From Raskinella chloraquaticus (SeqCode) (lineage in GTDB: Bacteria; Pseudomonadota; Alphaproteobacteria; Rhizobiales; UBA4765): a DNA stretch of 64,000 bases. The stretch is from positions 1-64,000 of the forward strand of contig DEZK01000041.1 in the NCBI GenBank assembly GCA_002365175.1. The letters are read 5' to 3'. The notes under the pieces are model-generated. The model was not told the DNA's origin. It did not search any database and saw only the letters and a program-made list of their open reading frames with translations. Of the stretch, positions 1 through 10,374 are shown one piece after another. Each line of letters opens with the position of its first letter. The first letter of the stretch is position 1. The position numbers were made by a program, and so were the translations under genes.

Positions 1-1
1 C

Positions 2-400
2 GAAGCGACCATGGCTGACATTGCCGCGACCCTGGCGCTAGCCCGCCAAACCGGACCTGTCGCGGTGATGGGTTTTTGCTGGGGCGGCTCGCTTGCCTAT
101 CTCTCAGCCTGTCGTCTTGCCGGCCTGTCTGCTGCGATCGGCTATTATGGCGGGATGATTGTTGATCATATTGAGGAACAGCCGCAATGCCCGATCGAGT
201 TGCATTTCGGCAGAAACGACCCCCATATCCCCCTCGCCGGCGTTGCACGCATTCACAAGGCCTATCCGATGATGCCGATCCATCTTTACGAGGCCGGCCA
301 TGGCTTCCATTGTGACGAACGCAAGGATTTTGATGCGCCATCCGCCGCGATCGCCTGGCAGCGCAGCATGACTTTCCTGAATGAGCACATGCACAGCTGA
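2..400 (+). CDS. Dienelactone hydrolase family protein, C-terminal part (5' truncated)
   Basis: The reading frame is open to the left window edge, so only the C-terminal half of an alpha/beta hydrolase is present. Seen: the nucleophile elbow G-F-C-W-G-G with Cys about 27 residues in, an Asp in the stretch GRNDPH and a His in the stretch GHGFHCDER. These make the Cys-Asp-His triad of the dienelactone hydrolase family, in which Cys replaces the usual Ser. Known family members hydrolyse dienelactones or related esters in the cytoplasm, but many have no assigned substrate and I infer none here. A 136-bp gap separates it from the downstream molybdenum hydroxylase gene, so co-transcription is possible but not shown. 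Confidence 0.85.
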   Translation, partial: EATMADIAATLALARQTGPVAVMGFCWGGSLAYLSACRLAGLSAAIGYYGGMIVDHIEEQPQCPIELHFGRNDPHIPLAGVARIHKAYPMMPIHLYEAGHGFHCDERKDFDAPSAAIAWQRSMTFLNEHMHS

Positions 401-536
401 TGCGCGCTTCTGTCACTGTTGCCAGCAGCCGAATTGAGGCAAAACATCTTCCTGATCCTTTGGCAATCGAGGCTGTCATTCGACTGCCCAAGGGCACGAT
501 CCGTCACTGTTAGGCAATTGCGGAGAGCCTGAAACG

Positions 537-2900
537 ATGAACCGCCCCGTCGACCATGTTGATATCGAAGCTGGCCGCTATGCCATTGGTCAGGGCGTTC
601 CCCGCAATGAGGACCCGGTCCTTGTCTCGGGCAAGGGGCGCTACACCGATGACGTCGTGCTCCCCCGTCAGCTCTACGCCGCGATGGTCCGCAGCCAGGT
701 GGCGCATGGCCTCATCACATCGATCGATGTCAGCGCCGCCCTGGCGATGCCTGGCGTTCTTGCCGTCTATACCCAGAAAGACCTGACAGAAGCGGGGTAC
801 GGAACCCTCAGCGTCCGCATGCCGCACAAGAATGTCGACGGCACACCCATCCGCAAGGCGGAACGTCTGCCGCTGGCCGATGGCAAAGTATTCTTTGTTG
901 GCGATCCGATTGCCTGCGTTGTTGCCGAAAGTGCTGCCATCGCCCAGGACGGCGCGGAGGCGGTGATGGTCGATATCGACATGTTGCCGGCCGTGACGAT
1001 GGCCTCGGAAGCGGTGAAGGACGGCGCGCCTCTGCTTCACCCGCAAGCACCCAGCAATGTCGGACTTGATTACGCGTTCGGCGATATGGGAGCGGTTGAC
1101 CGCGCCTTTGCCGCTGCGGCCCATGTCACCAGCCTTCGCCTGCCCTCAAGCCGCGTCATCGTCAATCCGATGGAGCCGCGCTCGGCGCTGGCCGAATTTG
1201 ATCGCAAGGCGGAGAAATTCACCCTCACCGTCGGCAGCCAGGGCGCCTTCGGCCTGAGGGCGGCGATCGCCGATGATCTGCTGAAAGTGCCGCGCGATAA
1301 ATTGCGTATCCTCACGCCCCATGTCGGCGGCTCGTTTGGCATGAAGGCAGGTGCCTTCCCTGAATATATCTGCGTGCTCCATGCCGCAAGGATGCTGGGC
1401 CGCCCGGTGAAATGGACGGACCGGCGCTCGGAGAGTTTTGTCTCTGATCATCATGGTCGTGATCATGAAATGACCGCCGAACTGGCGCTCGACAAGCGCG
1501 GAAAGTTCCTGGCCGTCCGCATCACGGGTGTGAGCAATCTCGGCGCCTACATCAACCATGTCGGCCCCCTGCCCGGCACGGGCAACATCGCCAAGAACAC
1601 CATCAGCGTTTACCGGACGCCGCTGATTGCGGTGGCAACAAAAGCGGTGTTCACCAACACCCCGCCCATCGGCCCCTATCGTGGCGCCGGGCGGCCCGAA
1701 GGCAATTTCTATATGGAGCGGTTGATCGACAACGCCGCTGCCGAAATGGGCATCGACCGCGTGGCCTTGCGTCGGCGCAACCACATTCTGCCCGCGCACA
1801 TGCCCTACAAGACGCCTGCCGACACGATCTATGACAGCGGCGACTTCACCGCCCTGCTTGATGAGACGCTGAAGATCGCGGACTGGGACGGTTACGCGGC
1901 TCGCCGCAAGGAGAGCCGCAAGCGTGGCCTGCTGCGCGGACGCGGCATTGGCCAATATCTTGAAGTGACCGCGCCGCCGATGAAGGAAATGGGCGGCCTG
2001 CGTTTCGAGGCTGATGGCAGCGTCACCATCATCACCGGAACCCTCGATTATGGGCAAGGTCACTGGACACCCTTTGCCCAGGTCCTGCACCAGTACACCG
2101 GCATCCCTTTTGAGCGCATCCGCCTCCTCCAGGGCGACAGCGACCAGCTTGTCGCCGGCGGCGGCACCGGCGGGTCAAAATCGCTCATGGCAAGTGGCGC
2201 GGCCATCGTCGAGGCAAGCGCTGAACTGATCATGAAAGCAAAACGCGTGGCCGGCCATTTCCTCGAAGCGGGTGACGAGGATATCGAGTTTTCGGGCGGC
2301 AAATTACGCGTCGTCGGCACCGACCGTGCGCTATCGATCATGGAACTCGCCGAGCGACTGCGCCACACCACGACGCTGCCGGAAGGCGTGCCCAAGGACC
2401 TCAACGTCACGCATATTCACGAGTTCTCGCCGTCAGCCTATCCCAATGGCTGCCATATCGCCGAGGTTGAGATCGATCCGGCAACCGGCATCATCACCAT
2501 CGCTCGCTATACGGCCGGTGGCGATTTCGGCGTGCTCGTCAATCCTCTCCTCGTCGAGGGGCAGACCCATGGCGGCATCGTCCAGGGTTTCGGGCAGATC
2601 CTGATGGAGCGTGTCGTCTACGACGATAACGGCCAGCTCCTGACCGGTTCCTTCATGGATTACACCATGCCGCGCGCTGATGACGCGCCCTTCTTCACGT
2701 TCCACAATCATCCCGTGCCGGCAACCACCAACCCGCTGGGCGTCAAGGGGTGTGGCGAGGCGGGGTGCGCCGGCGCCATGCCGGCGGTGATGAACGCGCT
2801 CGTTGACGCGCTGCGCGAGCTTGGCATCACCAATCTCGACATGCCGGCTACGCCAGAGAAAGTGTGGCGCATCATTCACGAGGCCCGGAATAGCCGCTAG
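537..2900 (+). CDS. Xanthine dehydrogenase family molybdopterin-binding subunit (CoxL form II-like)
   Basis: 787-residue large subunit of a molybdenum hydroxylase. Seen: an N-terminal a/b-hammerhead domain (roughly residues 10-140), then the molybdopterin-binding domains. A PYRGAGR stretch near residue 380 matches the form II signature (AYRGAGR) and not the CoxSFR-type signature of true CO dehydrogenase. A GCGEAG stretch near residue 740 carries the catalytic Glu of the family. The ATG at 537 follows a GGAG sequence about 11 bases upstream. Family members work with a FAD subunit and a 2Fe-2S subunit. Neither gene lies next to it in the window, so partners must be upstream of the window or elsewhere. 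The substrate is unknown; carbon monoxide is unlikely. Confidence 0.88.
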   Translation: MNRPVDHVDIEAGRYAIGQGVPRNEDPVLVSGKGRYTDDVVLPRQLYAAMVRSQVAHGLITSIDVSAALAMPGVLAVYTQKDLTEAGYGTLSVRMPHKNVDGTPIRKAERLPLADGKVFFVGDPIACVVAESAAIAQDGAEAVMVDIDMLPAVTMASEAVKDGAPLLHPQAPSNVGLDYAFGDMGAVDRAFAAAAHVTSLRLPSSRVIVNPMEPRSALAEFDRKAEKFTLTVGSQGAFGLRAAIADDLLKVPRDKLRILTPHVGGSFGMKAGAFPEYICVLHAARMLGRPVKWTDRRSESFVSDHHGRDHEMTAELALDKRGKFLAVRITGVSNLGAYINHVGPLPGTGNIAKNTISVYRTPLIAVATKAVFTNTPPIGPYRGAGRPEGNFYMERLIDNAAAEMGIDRVALRRRNHILPAHMPYKTPADTIYDSGDFTALLDETLKIADWDGYAARRKESRKRGLLRGRGIGQYLEVTAPPMKEMGGLRFEADGSVTIITGTLDYGQGHWTPFAQVLHQYTGIPFERIRLLQGDSDQLVAGGGTGGSKSLMASGAAIVEASAELIMKAKRVAGHFLEAGDEDIEFSGGKLRVVGTDRALSIMELAERLRHTTTLPEGVPKDLNVTHIHEFSPSAYPNGCHIAEVEIDPATGIITIARYTAGGDFGVLVNPLLVEGQTHGGIVQGFGQILMERVVYDDNGQLLTGSFMDYTMPRADDAPFFTFHNHPVPATTNPLGVKGCGEAGCAGAMPAVMNALVDALRELGITNLDMPATPEKVWRIIHEARNSR

Positions 2901-2958
2901 GCTGGCGCCGGCGGGGGGTGCCGCGCCGTAATGCCACCGCCAAGGAGACAGACGGCCC

Positions 2959-3720
2959 ATGTCCACGCTTGATGTTGTCGGGCTGCGTGATTTCTACGCA
3001 ACCCCGCTGGGGCGCATGGTGAAGCGCATCCTGCGTGCACGCATTCAGGCGCGCTGGGACAATGTCGTCGGCCTCACGGTGCTGGGGCTTGGCTACGCCA
3101 CCCCTTTCCTCAACCCGTTCCGTGCCGACGCGCTCAGAACCATGGCCTTCATGCCGGCCGAACAGGGCGTCGTACATTGGCCGCGGCCAAGCGAACCCTC
3201 CTCAACCGCTCTTGTCGAGGAAGACGCCCTGCCGCTCCCCGCAGGTTCAGTTGATCGCGCCCTTCTCGTTCACGCCCTTGAGGTGAGCCGCCACCCGGCT
3301 GATCTTCTGCGTGAACTGTGGCGCTCGCTCGATGGCGGTGGCCGCCTGATCCTGATCGTGCCCTCGCGGCGCGGCTGGTGGTCGGGCGCCGAATGGACGC
3401 CCTTTGGTCACGGCCGCCCCTATTCGCGCAGCCAGCTGACCGATCTGCTGCGCGAAACCCTGTTCTCGCCGCTCGACTGGAGCGAGGCGTTGTACCTGCC
3501 GCCAACCAATCGCACTACCCTGCTGCGTGCCGGGCTGATGCTGGAAAAGACCGGACGTGCCATCACCATGCCTTTTGCCGGCGTGCACATTGTCGAAGCA
3601 ACCAAACAGGTCTATTCGGCAATCCCCGCGCGGCGCGCCTCGCGGCTGGCAGCCCAGCTGCGCCCGGTGCTCGTCCCCATCGCCGAGCCGCGGCGCACCA
3701 ACCGCACGCCCGTTCGTTAA
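2959..3720 (+). CDS. SAM-dependent methyltransferase-like protein
   Basis: 253 residues with the outline of a class I methyltransferase: a degenerate glycine loop (LGLGYATPFL, about residue 42), a DAL-P-LPAGSVDRALLVHALE stretch resembling motifs II/III, and a strand-turn RLILIVPSRRGWWS. The glycine loop lacks the usual acidic residue and DxGxG spacing, so SAM binding is not certain. The start at 2959 has a purine-rich AAGGAGA sequence 10-15 bases upstream. Its stop codon is shared with the convergent metW: a palindromic TTAA at 3717-3720 provides TAA on both strands. The substrate is not predictable. Confidence 0.75.
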   Translation: MSTLDVVGLRDFYATPLGRMVKRILRARIQARWDNVVGLTVLGLGYATPFLNPFRADALRTMAFMPAEQGVVHWPRPSEPSSTALVEEDALPLPAGSVDRALLVHALEVSRHPADLLRELWRSLDGGGRLILIVPSRRGWWSGAEWTPFGHGRPYSRSQLTDLLRETLFSPLDWSEALYLPPTNRTTLLRAGLMLEKTGRAITMPFAGVHIVEATKQVYSAIPARRASRLAAQLRPVLVPIAEPRRTNRTPVR

Positions 3721-4349
3721 GACGTTTTGGTCAGGACAAAAAGCGCCTGTGGCGCCATGATATTGGCGATGCTGACCGGCAGCGTTTCACGAAACGGCCG
3801 GCCCAGCCGGTCGAGCGGCAACGCCCGCTCGATACGCGCGCCGACTTCGCCGGCAAGCTCAACGAAGTCGCGAATGGTACACAGATGAATATTGGGCGTG
3901 TCGTACCAGCGATAGCCGATGGTTTCGGTTACCGGCATCCGCCCCCAGGCGAGGATCTGCCAGCGGATGCGCCAATGCGCGAAGTTTGGAAACGAGACGA
4001 TGGCGCGCTTGCCGATACGCAGCATGTGGGTCAGCACATCGCGCGGATTGGCGGTCGCCTGCAGCGTCTGCGACAAGATGACAACATCGAACGCCTGATC
4101 GGGATAGGTCCCAAGGTCGTGATCGGCATTGCCTTGCACCACCGACAATCCGCCCGCCACGCAGGTGTTGACGTTGGCCCAACTCATGTCGACGCCGCGC
4201 CCCTCCACCCCGCGCTGCAGGCGCAGATGGCGCAGCAACGCTCCATCGCCGCAGCCGACATCGAGCACGCGTGCGCCCTGCTCGATCATGTCGGCAATCA
4301 GCAGCAGATCGACGCGCGCTTCCGGGATGAGAGGGATCTGTCGGGCCAT
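3717..4349 (-). CDS. metW: Methionine biosynthesis protein MetW
   Basis: 210-residue class I SAM-binding protein with motif I RVLDVGCGDGALL (about residues 32-44) and a downstream FPNFAHWRIR stretch characteristic of MetW. It begins 8 bp after the metX stop, forming the metX-metW unit widespread in Alpha-, Beta- and Gammaproteobacteria. In species studied, MetW is needed together with MetX for the acylation of homoserine in methionine synthesis and is thought to assist or activate MetX. The methyltransferase fold may therefore not reflect catalysis. The length is typical of the family. Confidence 0.95.
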   Translation of the reverse strand: MARQIPLIPEARVDLLLIADMIEQGARVLDVGCGDGALLRHLRLQRGVEGRGVDMSWANVNTCVAGGLSVVQGNADHDLGTYPDQAFDVVILSQTLQATANPRDVLTHMLRIGKRAIVSFPNFAHWRIRWQILAWGRMPVTETIGYRWYDTPNIHLCTIRDFVELAGEVGARIERALPLDRLGRPFRETLPVSIANIMAPQALFVLTKTS

Positions 4350-4357
4350 GATGCGCC

Positions 4358-5551
4358 TTACGCCAGTCCGCGTATGCGGGCAGCGGCTTCGAGAAAACCG
4401 CGGACGGTGGCAAAGAGTTCCGGCTCATCGAGCAAGAACGCGTCATGGCCCTTGTCGCTTGCCAGCTCGACAAACGACACAGCCGCATTGGCGGCATTGA
4501 GCGCATGCACCGTCTGGCGCGAATCGATAGTGGGAAAAAGCCAGTCAGAGGAGAACGAGATCACGCAGAAGCGCGTCCTGGTACCGGCAAAGCTGCGCGC
4601 CAGCACGCCGCCATGGTCTCCCGCCAGATCGAAATAATCCATGGCGCGCGTCATGTAGAGATAGGAATTGGCATCGAAGCGCTCGACAAACGACACACCC
4701 TGATGACGCAGATAGCTCTCGACCTGGAAATCGGCATCGAATCCGAACGTGACACGCTCGCGATCCTGCAGCTCGCGACCGAATTTGCGCTGCAGTGCGG
4801 GCTCGGAGAGATAGGTGATATGGGCAGCCATCCGCGCCACCGCCAACCCTTTGGCCGGAATGGCCTGGCGTGCCAGATAGCGCCCGCCATGCCATTCGGG
4901 ATCTGCCATGATCGCCTGGCGCCCGACCTCATGAAAGGCGATGTTCTGCGCCGAATGCCTGGCGGCGGTCGCAATCGGAATGGCTGAAAACACGCGATCG
5001 GGGTAGCTTGCCGCCCATTGCAGCACCTGCATTCCACCCATCGATCCGCCGATGACACAAAAGAGGCTGTCAATCCCCAGCCGGTCGATCAGTTTGGCTT
5101 GCGCCCGCACCATGTCGCGGATGGTGATGATGGGTAATTCAAGCCCATAGGCCTCGCCTGTGGCTGGATTGGTCGAGGCAGGCCCCGTCGTGCCCAGACA
5201 ACCGCCAAGCACGTTCGAGCAGATGACAAAATAGCGATCCGTGTCGATGGGCTTTCCAGGCCCTACCATGATCTCCCACCAGCCGGGCTTGCCGGTGACC
5301 GGATGGGTATTGGCCACATGCTGATCGCCGGTCAGCGCGTGACAGATGAGCACGGCGTTCGATTTGTCGGCGTTGAGCGCGCCATAGGTCTGATAGGCTA
5401 CCGTCAACGGCTGGAAGGCAACGCCGGCGTCAAGCGGCAGCGGATCGCTGGCGCTGAACTGCGCCACCAGCGAATTCGGCTGGTCCGCCTCCCGCCGCGC
5501 CTGCATGCCTGACGATGACTTGACAGTCTCTGTCTCGATCACATTGCCCAT
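4358..5551 (-). CDS. metX: Homoserine O-acetyltransferase
   Basis: Alpha/beta-hydrolase-fold enzyme that transfers an acyl group (acetyl, or succinyl in some members) to homoserine, the first committed step of methionine synthesis. Seen: GGSMGGMQ nucleophile elbow, Asp in [10 protein letters not shown] and His in DKGHDAFLL, which complete the Ser-Asp-His triad. I place the start at ATG 5551 (397 residues). The frame stays open upstream to 5665, but the added residues do not resemble the family and 397 fits the usual 370-400. No good ribosome-binding site precedes 5551. A GTG at 5581 is an alternative. metW follows directly. Acetyl versus succinyl specificity cannot be read with confidence. 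Confidence 0.95.
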   Translation of the reverse strand: MGNVIETETVKSSSGMQARREADQPNSLVAQFSASDPLPLDAGVAFQPLTVAYQTYGALNADKSNAVLICHALTGDQHVANTHPVTGKPGWWEIMVGPGKPIDTDRYFVICSNVLGGCLGTTGPASTNPATGEAYGLELPIITIRDMVRAQAKLIDRLGIDSLFCVIGGSMGGMQVLQWAASYPDRVFSAIPIATAARHSAQNIAFHEVGRQAIMADPEWHGGRYLARQAIPAKGLAVARMAAHITYLSEPALQRKFGRELQDRERVTFGFDADFQVESYLRHQGVSFVERFDANSYLYMTRAMDYFDLAGDHGGVLARSFAGTRTRFCVISFSSDWLFPTIDSRQTVHALNAANAAVSFVELASDKGHDAFLLDEPELFATVRGFLEAAARIRGLA

Positions 5552-5577
5552 CCGGTACCGGCTCTGCCATGCACCCT

Positions 5578-5634
5578 TCACCGCGAGCCTTCGCCAGCGA
5601 TCAGCCGGGAGGTTCCGTAGCGCTGAAACGGTGA
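5578..5634 (-). promoter_or_regulatory. Possible structured leader of metX
   Basis: Upstream of metX on the minus strand the RNA could close with a 6-bp stem TCACCG/CGGTGA (ends at 5578-5583 and 5629-5634). Inside it a TCAGC/GCTGA hairpin (5601-5605 with 5622-5626) and a short GCGA/TCGC hairpin can form. Methionine genes in this group often carry SAM-responsive leaders, but I do not find the conserved core of SAM-II or SAM/SAH riboswitches. This is only a folding observation. Confidence 0.2.
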
Positions 5635-5723
5635 CAGCGATATGGGCAGGCAAGGCGAGCGTCAACGTTTTCTTTGATTTCGCCGACTGACGCCTTTATG
5701 CATGGCGCCCATTGGAAAAAGCC

Positions 5724-6518
5724 ATGATCACATCGCCGCTGAACAACGCTCTCGCAACCGCCCGTGCCGAAATCGATGAAATCGACGCGCAGATGCATGC
5801 CCTTCTCATGCGTCGCGCCGGGATCGTCTCGCGCATCGAAGCCGCCAAAGGCGTGACGCCGGGGCGCTCGGCCTATCGCCCCGCACGCGAGGCAGACATG
5901 ATGCGCCGGCTTGCGGCCCGCCATCACGGCCCGTTCCCCTTGCCGGCAACCGAGCATATCTGGCGCGAGATCATCACCGCCTTCATCCGCCTGCAGGCGC
6001 CCTTCACCGTCCAGCTAGGCTCGCGCGCGGCGTCCTTTCGCGATCTTGCGCGCTTCCAGTTCGGCTCCACCACACCCCTTGAGGCGCATGAGGGGCCGGA
6101 TGCTGCCATTGCCGCGCTCCGCGAGCGGGCGATGGATGTTGCCCTCGTTCCGGCCGGTGACGAGACAAGCGCCGCCTGGTGGCAGGACTTGGGCAAGGGT
6201 GCAGACCCGGCCCTCATCGTCGCCCGCGTGCCCTTCCTGCTTGGCGCTGTTGCCCTGCCCAGCGCCTTCGTGATTGCCCGCATCATACCGGAAGCAACCG
6301 GGCAGGACCGCTCGCTGATCGCATTCGACGCACCATCCGACATCGCGCCCGAAGATGTCGCCATGCAAGTGCCCGGCGCGACCGCCATCGCCTCGCGCAT
6401 CAGCGCCCACCGCCATCACATACTGGCAACGCTGCCCGGTTTTTTCGACCGCGCCATTCCCTTGCCGATGGGTGCGCGTTTTGTCGGTACCTATGCCATT
6501 CCCCTGTCAAGTGAGTGA
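5724..6518 (+). CDS. Chorismate mutase (AroQ type) with C-terminal prephenate dehydratase-like domain
   Basis: 264 residues. The N-terminal ~90 residues form the helical AroQ chorismate mutase domain (an R-x2-ID-x-ID repeat, LLMRRAG, R-x-EA-K), which converts chorismate to prephenate. The remaining ~170 residues look like a degraded periplasmic-binding-type fold as in prephenate dehydratase. There is no ACT domain and no TRF motif, so dehydratase activity is doubtful. I chose ATG 5724; a TTG at 5712 is in frame. It overlaps the start of hisC by 4 bp, and tyrC follows. The trio forms a tyrosine/phenylalanine operon typical of Hyphomicrobiales. Confidence 0.85.
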   Translation: MITSPLNNALATARAEIDEIDAQMHALLMRRAGIVSRIEAAKGVTPGRSAYRPAREADMMRRLAARHHGPFPLPATEHIWREIITAFIRLQAPFTVQLGSRAASFRDLARFQFGSTTPLEAHEGPDAAIAALRERAMDVALVPAGDETSAAWWQDLGKGADPALIVARVPFLLGAVALPSAFVIARIIPEATGQDRSLIAFDAPSDIAPEDVAMQVPGATAIASRISAHRHHILATLPGFFDRAIPLPMGARFVGTYAIPLSSE

Positions 6519-7636
6519 CACCGATGTTACAGAGCCCTTCAGCCCCGAGCACGCCGCAGCCGAAGCCTGGCGTTATGGCCATCAGCCCCTATGTGCCGGG
6601 CAAATCAACCGCCGGACCAAACGTCACAGTCCACAAGCTTTCGTCCAACGAAAGTCCGCTTGGACCCTCGCCACGAGCGGTTGAAACCCTGACGCGCCTC
6701 GGCCCCCAGCTGGCGTTCTATCCTGACCCTTCGGCAACCGTGCTGCGCGGGGCCATCGGCCGGCGCTACGGGCTTGATCCCGCCCGTCTGATCTGTGGCG
6801 CCGGATCGGATGAATTGCTGTCACTGGTCGCCCATGCTTATCTCGGACCAGGCGACGAGGCCGTCTACAGCACCTACGGATTTCTGGTCTACCGCATCGC
6901 CATTCTCGCCTGCGGCGCCACACCGGTGATCGCCGCTGAAAAGGACTACACCGCCGATGTTGACGCGCTGATTGGCGCGGTCAATGCACGAACCAGGATT
7001 GTCTTTCTCGCCAATCCCAACAATCCGACCGGCACCTATCTGCCCTTCGACGAGGTGAAGCGCCTGCACGCCGCGCTGCCTCCGACCTGCCTGCTGGTTC
7101 TTGATGCGGCCTATGCTGAATACGTCCAGCGTAATGACTACGAAGCGGGCATTGAACTGGTCGCCGGCAACCACAATGTCATCATGATGCGCACGCTATC
7201 CAAGATCTACGGCCTGGCGGCACTGCGCATCGGCTGGGCCTACGGACCGCCGGGCGTCATTGACGCCATGAACCGCATCAGGGGACCGTTCAACATGAAC
7301 GCCGCGGCGATTGCGGCGGGCGCGGCGGCAATTGATGACCAGGCCCATGTTGAACAAGCGCGCGCGCACAACGACCTTTGGCTGCCGAAGCTGACGAAAG
7401 CCCTGAGCGAGCTTGGCCTTCATGTTACCCCGAGCGTCGGCAATTTCCTGCTGATCCATTTCCCGTTGACCACAGGCAGGACGGCGGCGGATGCCGATGC
7501 CTTCCTCATGGCGCGCGGCCTCATCCTGCGCCGGGTCGATGGCTATGGCCTGCCGGCCGCGCTGCGCCTGACGATTGGCAGTGACGAGCAGAACCGGCTT
7601 GTTGTCTCTGCCCTGACGGAGTTCATGAGCACGTGA
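6515..7636 (+). CDS. hisC: Histidinol-phosphate / aromatic aminotransferase
   Basis: 373-residue fold-type I PLP aminotransferase. Seen: [11 protein letters not shown] substrate loop, [11 protein letters not shown] (PLP-contacting Asn), DAAYAEY (Asp), and [14 protein letters not shown], where the Lys forms the Schiff base and the Arg binds carboxylate. Family: HisC transfers an amino group between glutamate and imidazole-acetol phosphate. Paralogs in this operon position act on aromatic 2-oxoacids such as prephenate. Lying between chorismate mutase and tyrC, it probably serves Tyr/Phe synthesis, perhaps with a histidine role. The GTG at 6515 overlaps the upstream stop; ATG 6524 is an alternative start. 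Confidence 0.93.
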   Translation: MTPMLQSPSAPSTPQPKPGVMAISPYVPGKSTAGPNVTVHKLSSNESPLGPSPRAVETLTRLGPQLAFYPDPSATVLRGAIGRRYGLDPARLICGAGSDELLSLVAHAYLGPGDEAVYSTYGFLVYRIAILACGATPVIAAEKDYTADVDALIGAVNARTRIVFLANPNNPTGTYLPFDEVKRLHAALPPTCLLVLDAAYAEYVQRNDYEAGIELVAGNHNVIMMRTLSKIYGLAALRIGWAYGPPGVIDAMNRIRGPFNMNAAAIAAGAAAIDDQAHVEQARAHNDLWLPKLTKALSELGLHVTPSVGNFLLIHFPLTTGRTAADADAFLMARGLILRRVDGYGLPAALRLTIGSDEQNRLVVSALTEFMST

Positions 7637-8571
7637 CGGTTTCTGCGCCAGATCCTGTCGTCGATACGCTCTTCATTGTTGGTATCGGCCTCATCGGCTC
7701 CTCGCTTGCCCTTGCAGCGCGCAGCCGAGGTCTGGCACGTCACGTTATTCTCTATGACGCCGACAGCACGGTACGCTCGCGGGCGCGCGCCTTGCAGCTT
7801 GGCGACGTTGTCGACGACCTCGCACCTGCCGGGACGGCCGATCTGATCATTATCTGCGTGCCGGTAGGGGCATCAGGGGCTGTCGCTGCAGCGCTGAAGC
7901 CCCATGTAAAACCCGGAGCCATCATCTCCGACGTCGGCTCGACCAAGGCTTCCGTCGTGGCACAGATAGCGCCGCATATTCCTGAAGGCGTCCACTTCGT
8001 GCCCGCCCATCCCATCGCCGGCACTGAAAATTCCGGACCGGATGCCGGCTTTGCCACGCTCTTCACGGGGCGGTGGGCAGTCATCACGCCGCTGCCCTCT
8101 TCCTCTCCTGACGCGGTCGCGACAGTCAAAGCCTTCTGGAGGGGATGTGGCGCCGATGTGAGCGAGATGACACCCGAGCATCACGACATGGTGCTTGCCA
8201 TCACCAGTCACATTCCTCACCTCATCGCCTACAATATTGTCGGCACCGCCGCCCATCTCGGCGAAGTGACGCAATCGGAAGTCATCACCTATTCCGCCGG
8301 CGGTTTTCGCGACTTCACCCGCATCGCCGCGTCCGACCCCAACATGTGGCGCGATGTCTTTCTGCACAACCGCGACGCGGTGCTGGAAATGCTCGGTCGC
8401 TTCAACGAGGATTTATCCGCGCTGACCCGTGCGATCCGCTACAACGACGGTGAGGCGCTGTTTGACCATTTCACCCGCACTCGCGCCATTCGCCGCAGTA
8501 TTCTGGCCGCAGGCCAGGACACGGAGGCCGTCGATTTCGGACGCCATGGCACGGTCAAAAAGGAACAATAG
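7633..8571 (+). CDS. tyrC: Prephenate / arogenate (cyclohexadienyl) dehydrogenase
   Basis: 312 residues. An N-terminal Rossmann motif [17 protein letters not shown] (about residues 17-33) binds NAD(P). It is followed by the TyrA signature regions [25 protein letters not shown] and [12 protein letters not shown]. The enzyme oxidatively decarboxylates prephenate or arogenate on the way to tyrosine. No ACT domain is visible, so feedback inhibition would have to be direct. It starts with GTG at 7633, in a 4-bp GTGA overlap with the hisC stop, which indicates translational coupling. Prephenate versus arogenate preference is not readable. Confidence 0.94.
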   Translation: MTVSAPDPVVDTLFIVGIGLIGSSLALAARSRGLARHVILYDADSTVRSRARALQLGDVVDDLAPAGTADLIIICVPVGASGAVAAALKPHVKPGAIISDVGSTKASVVAQIAPHIPEGVHFVPAHPIAGTENSGPDAGFATLFTGRWAVITPLPSSSPDAVATVKAFWRGCGADVSEMTPEHHDMVLAITSHIPHLIAYNIVGTAAHLGEVTQSEVITYSAGGFRDFTRIAASDPNMWRDVFLHNRDAVLEMLGRFNEDLSALTRAIRYNDGEALFDHFTRTRAIRRSILAAGQDTEAVDFGRHGTVKKEQ

Positions 8572-8583
8572 GCGATGATCGCC

Positions 8584-9621
8584 TCAAAACACGGGCGGAA
8601 ATGCCCTGATGACCACAGCGCCGAGCGATAACTGCCCGTTATCAACACGGACATCGACCCTGGTTCCCCGCTTGCCTTCGATCTCGCCAGAGCGTCCGAC
8701 CAGCGTCAGCGCTGGGCCGAAGACAAGCGACAGATCGCCAAAACCAGGGATGGCAAGCCCGTTCAGCAGGGCCGCACTGTCGGCCACTACCGCCTCGAAC
8801 CCGCCTTGCGCCAGACCGCGCTCGTTGAAGCCAAGCTTGCCGTTGATGCCAAGAATGCCGCCGCCGCGCGTCAGCCTTAATTTGACCAGATCGATCAGAC
8901 CGCCCGCCCGCGCCCAGGCGGCAAGCACGCCCGCGCTATCTTCGCCGGCAGTTGAGGGCACGGCGCGGATCACCGCGGCACTGCTGAGATCAGCCCCCTG
9001 GTGGGGACGGATGCCGGCTGGACCCAGCCCCGAGAGCGAGATGGCAAGATCGTAATCCCGTTTGCTTGCCTCGGTGACGGGCGAGGGGCGCGCATGGAGT
9101 TCCAGCATCTGGCTGGCAATTTCTGGCCTGATATTGTCGGCACGCGCGAATGACGGCCGCGTCAGAACGACGCTGAGCCGCTCAAGCACCTGATTGTGGA
9201 TCGTCAGGCTTGCCTGCCCGCCTTGAAAATCGATGAAGGCAAGCAGCTCATCCTTCTGGCGGATGGTGAGCGGCGCGCTGAAGTCAGCGATCACATGATC
9301 GGGATTATAGATCAGAGCGGTTACAGTCAGCGACCCGAACTGGGCAATCATCATACCGTTTGGCGTATGCATCTGCAAAACGGCGTCACGGCACACCACG
9401 TCAATCCGGAACGGAAAACCGCCAATATGGCGCTGCGGACAATGATGCTCACGCCCAAGCACTGCCTCAGCCGTCAACCACTGATCAAGCTGGCGCTCAA
9501 CCTCGGCCCTGATCGTCAGCCATACCCCGCCCCACACACCGGTTACGACCGCAACGGCGAGACAGAGCCACACCACCCAGCCACGCCGTCGCTGGCGCGA
9601 CACTTGTTGGATATCAGTCAT
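8584..9621 (-). CDS. DUF2125 domain-containing membrane-anchored protein
   Basis: 345 residues with a single N-terminal transmembrane helix (about residues 14-35) after a basic RQRRRG stretch. A long extracytoplasmic beta-rich region follows, with a conserved CPQRHIGGFPFRIDVVC segment containing two cysteines. This matches the DUF2125 family of Alphaproteobacteria, whose function is not established. The C-terminus ends in a VRVDNGQLSLG stretch that resembles AsmA/LPS-assembly-like beta domains. It is convergent with tyrC (12 bp apart) and divergent from chaC. Confidence 0.85.
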   Translation of the reverse strand: MTDIQQVSRQRRRGWVVWLCLAVAVVTGVWGGVWLTIRAEVERQLDQWLTAEAVLGREHHCPQRHIGGFPFRIDVVCRDAVLQMHTPNGMMIAQFGSLTVTALIYNPDHVIADFSAPLTIRQKDELLAFIDFQGGQASLTIHNQVLERLSVVLTRPSFARADNIRPEIASQMLELHARPSPVTEASKRDYDLAISLSGLGPAGIRPHQGADLSSAAVIRAVPSTAGEDSAGVLAAWARAGGLIDLVKLRLTRGGGILGINGKLGFNERGLAQGGFEAVVADSAALLNGLAIPGFGDLSLVFGPALTLVGRSGEIEGKRGTRVDVRVDNGQLSLGAVVIRAFPPVF

Positions 9622-9801
9622 ATCAACTCCGCACCGTCATCGCGCTCAAGGACCCGTTTCGACACGCAGGATGACCGCCCGCAACCTCCATCGATCACGA
9701 TCGCTGGCGCATTGGTCAACGCGCCTCATCGCACCAGCCTCTCCAGCCAAGACCATTGACGCTTGCCCAAAATCGGGCAGGTTGCATCCGCACTTCAAGA
9801 G

Positions 9802-10374
9802 ATGGCAGACGGACTTATGCGCGAATTCTGGATTTTTGGCTACGGCTCGCTGATGTGGCGACCTGGTTTTCCCTATCAACGCGCGCTCCCTGCAAGATTA
9901 TGGGGCTATCATCGCTCGCTCTGCATCTATTCCCTGGTCCACCGCGGCACACCCGAGCGCCCCGGGCTGGTCCTGGGCCTCGATCATGGCGGCAGTTGTC
10001 GCGGCGTGGCGTTCGCGATTGCTGACGCTGATATCGATGCGGTGCTGGCATATCTGCGCGCACGCGAACTGGTGACCAGCGTCTACCGGGAAAAATCGTG
10101 CACGGTGCGCCTGCTGGAGGGTGAGGACCGAACCGTTCCAGCGGTGTGTTATGTCGCTGATGCGCGCCACGAGCAATTCGCCGGCAGGCTGAGTGACGAG
10201 GCAGTGCTGGCCCATGTCGAGCAAGGGCGCGGCGGATATGGCGATAATCGCGACTATGTCATCGCCACACAGAACCACCTTGTAGAACTCGGCATTCACG
10301 ATCCGCAGTTAAGCTGGCTTACGGATCGCTTGCGCCAGGGTGGTTACGATTCGGCCGGAAGCGCTGACACCTGA
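9802..10374 (+). CDS. chaC: Gamma-glutamylcyclotransferase, ChaC type
   Basis: About 190 residues. FWIFGYGSLMW near the N-terminus is the substrate-binding loop of the ChaC/gamma-glutamylcyclotransferase fold. The YLRARELVTSVYREK stretch carries the catalytic Glu position of the family (YLxxRE). ChaC enzymes cleave glutathione to 5-oxoproline and Cys-Gly in the cytoplasm. Starts at 9802 (MADGL) or 9817 (MREFW) are both plausible; an upstream TTG at 9763 adds residues unlike the family. The 3' end overlaps the convergent plsC by 31 bp. Confidence 0.88.
   Translation: MADGLMREFWIFGYGSLMWRPGFPYQRALPARLWGYHRSLCIYSLVHRGTPERPGLVLGLDHGGSCRGVAFAIADADIDAVLAYLRARELVTSVYREKSCTVRLLEGEDRTVPAVCYVADARHEQFAGRLSDEAVLAHVEQGRGGYGDNRDYVIATQNHLVELGIHDPQLSWLTDRLRQGGYDSAGSADT

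Noticed and set aside
5552..5711. SAM-II riboswitch upstream of metX
   Set aside because: The expected pseudoknot core with the invariant GUUAAA and GCUAAA segments was not found.
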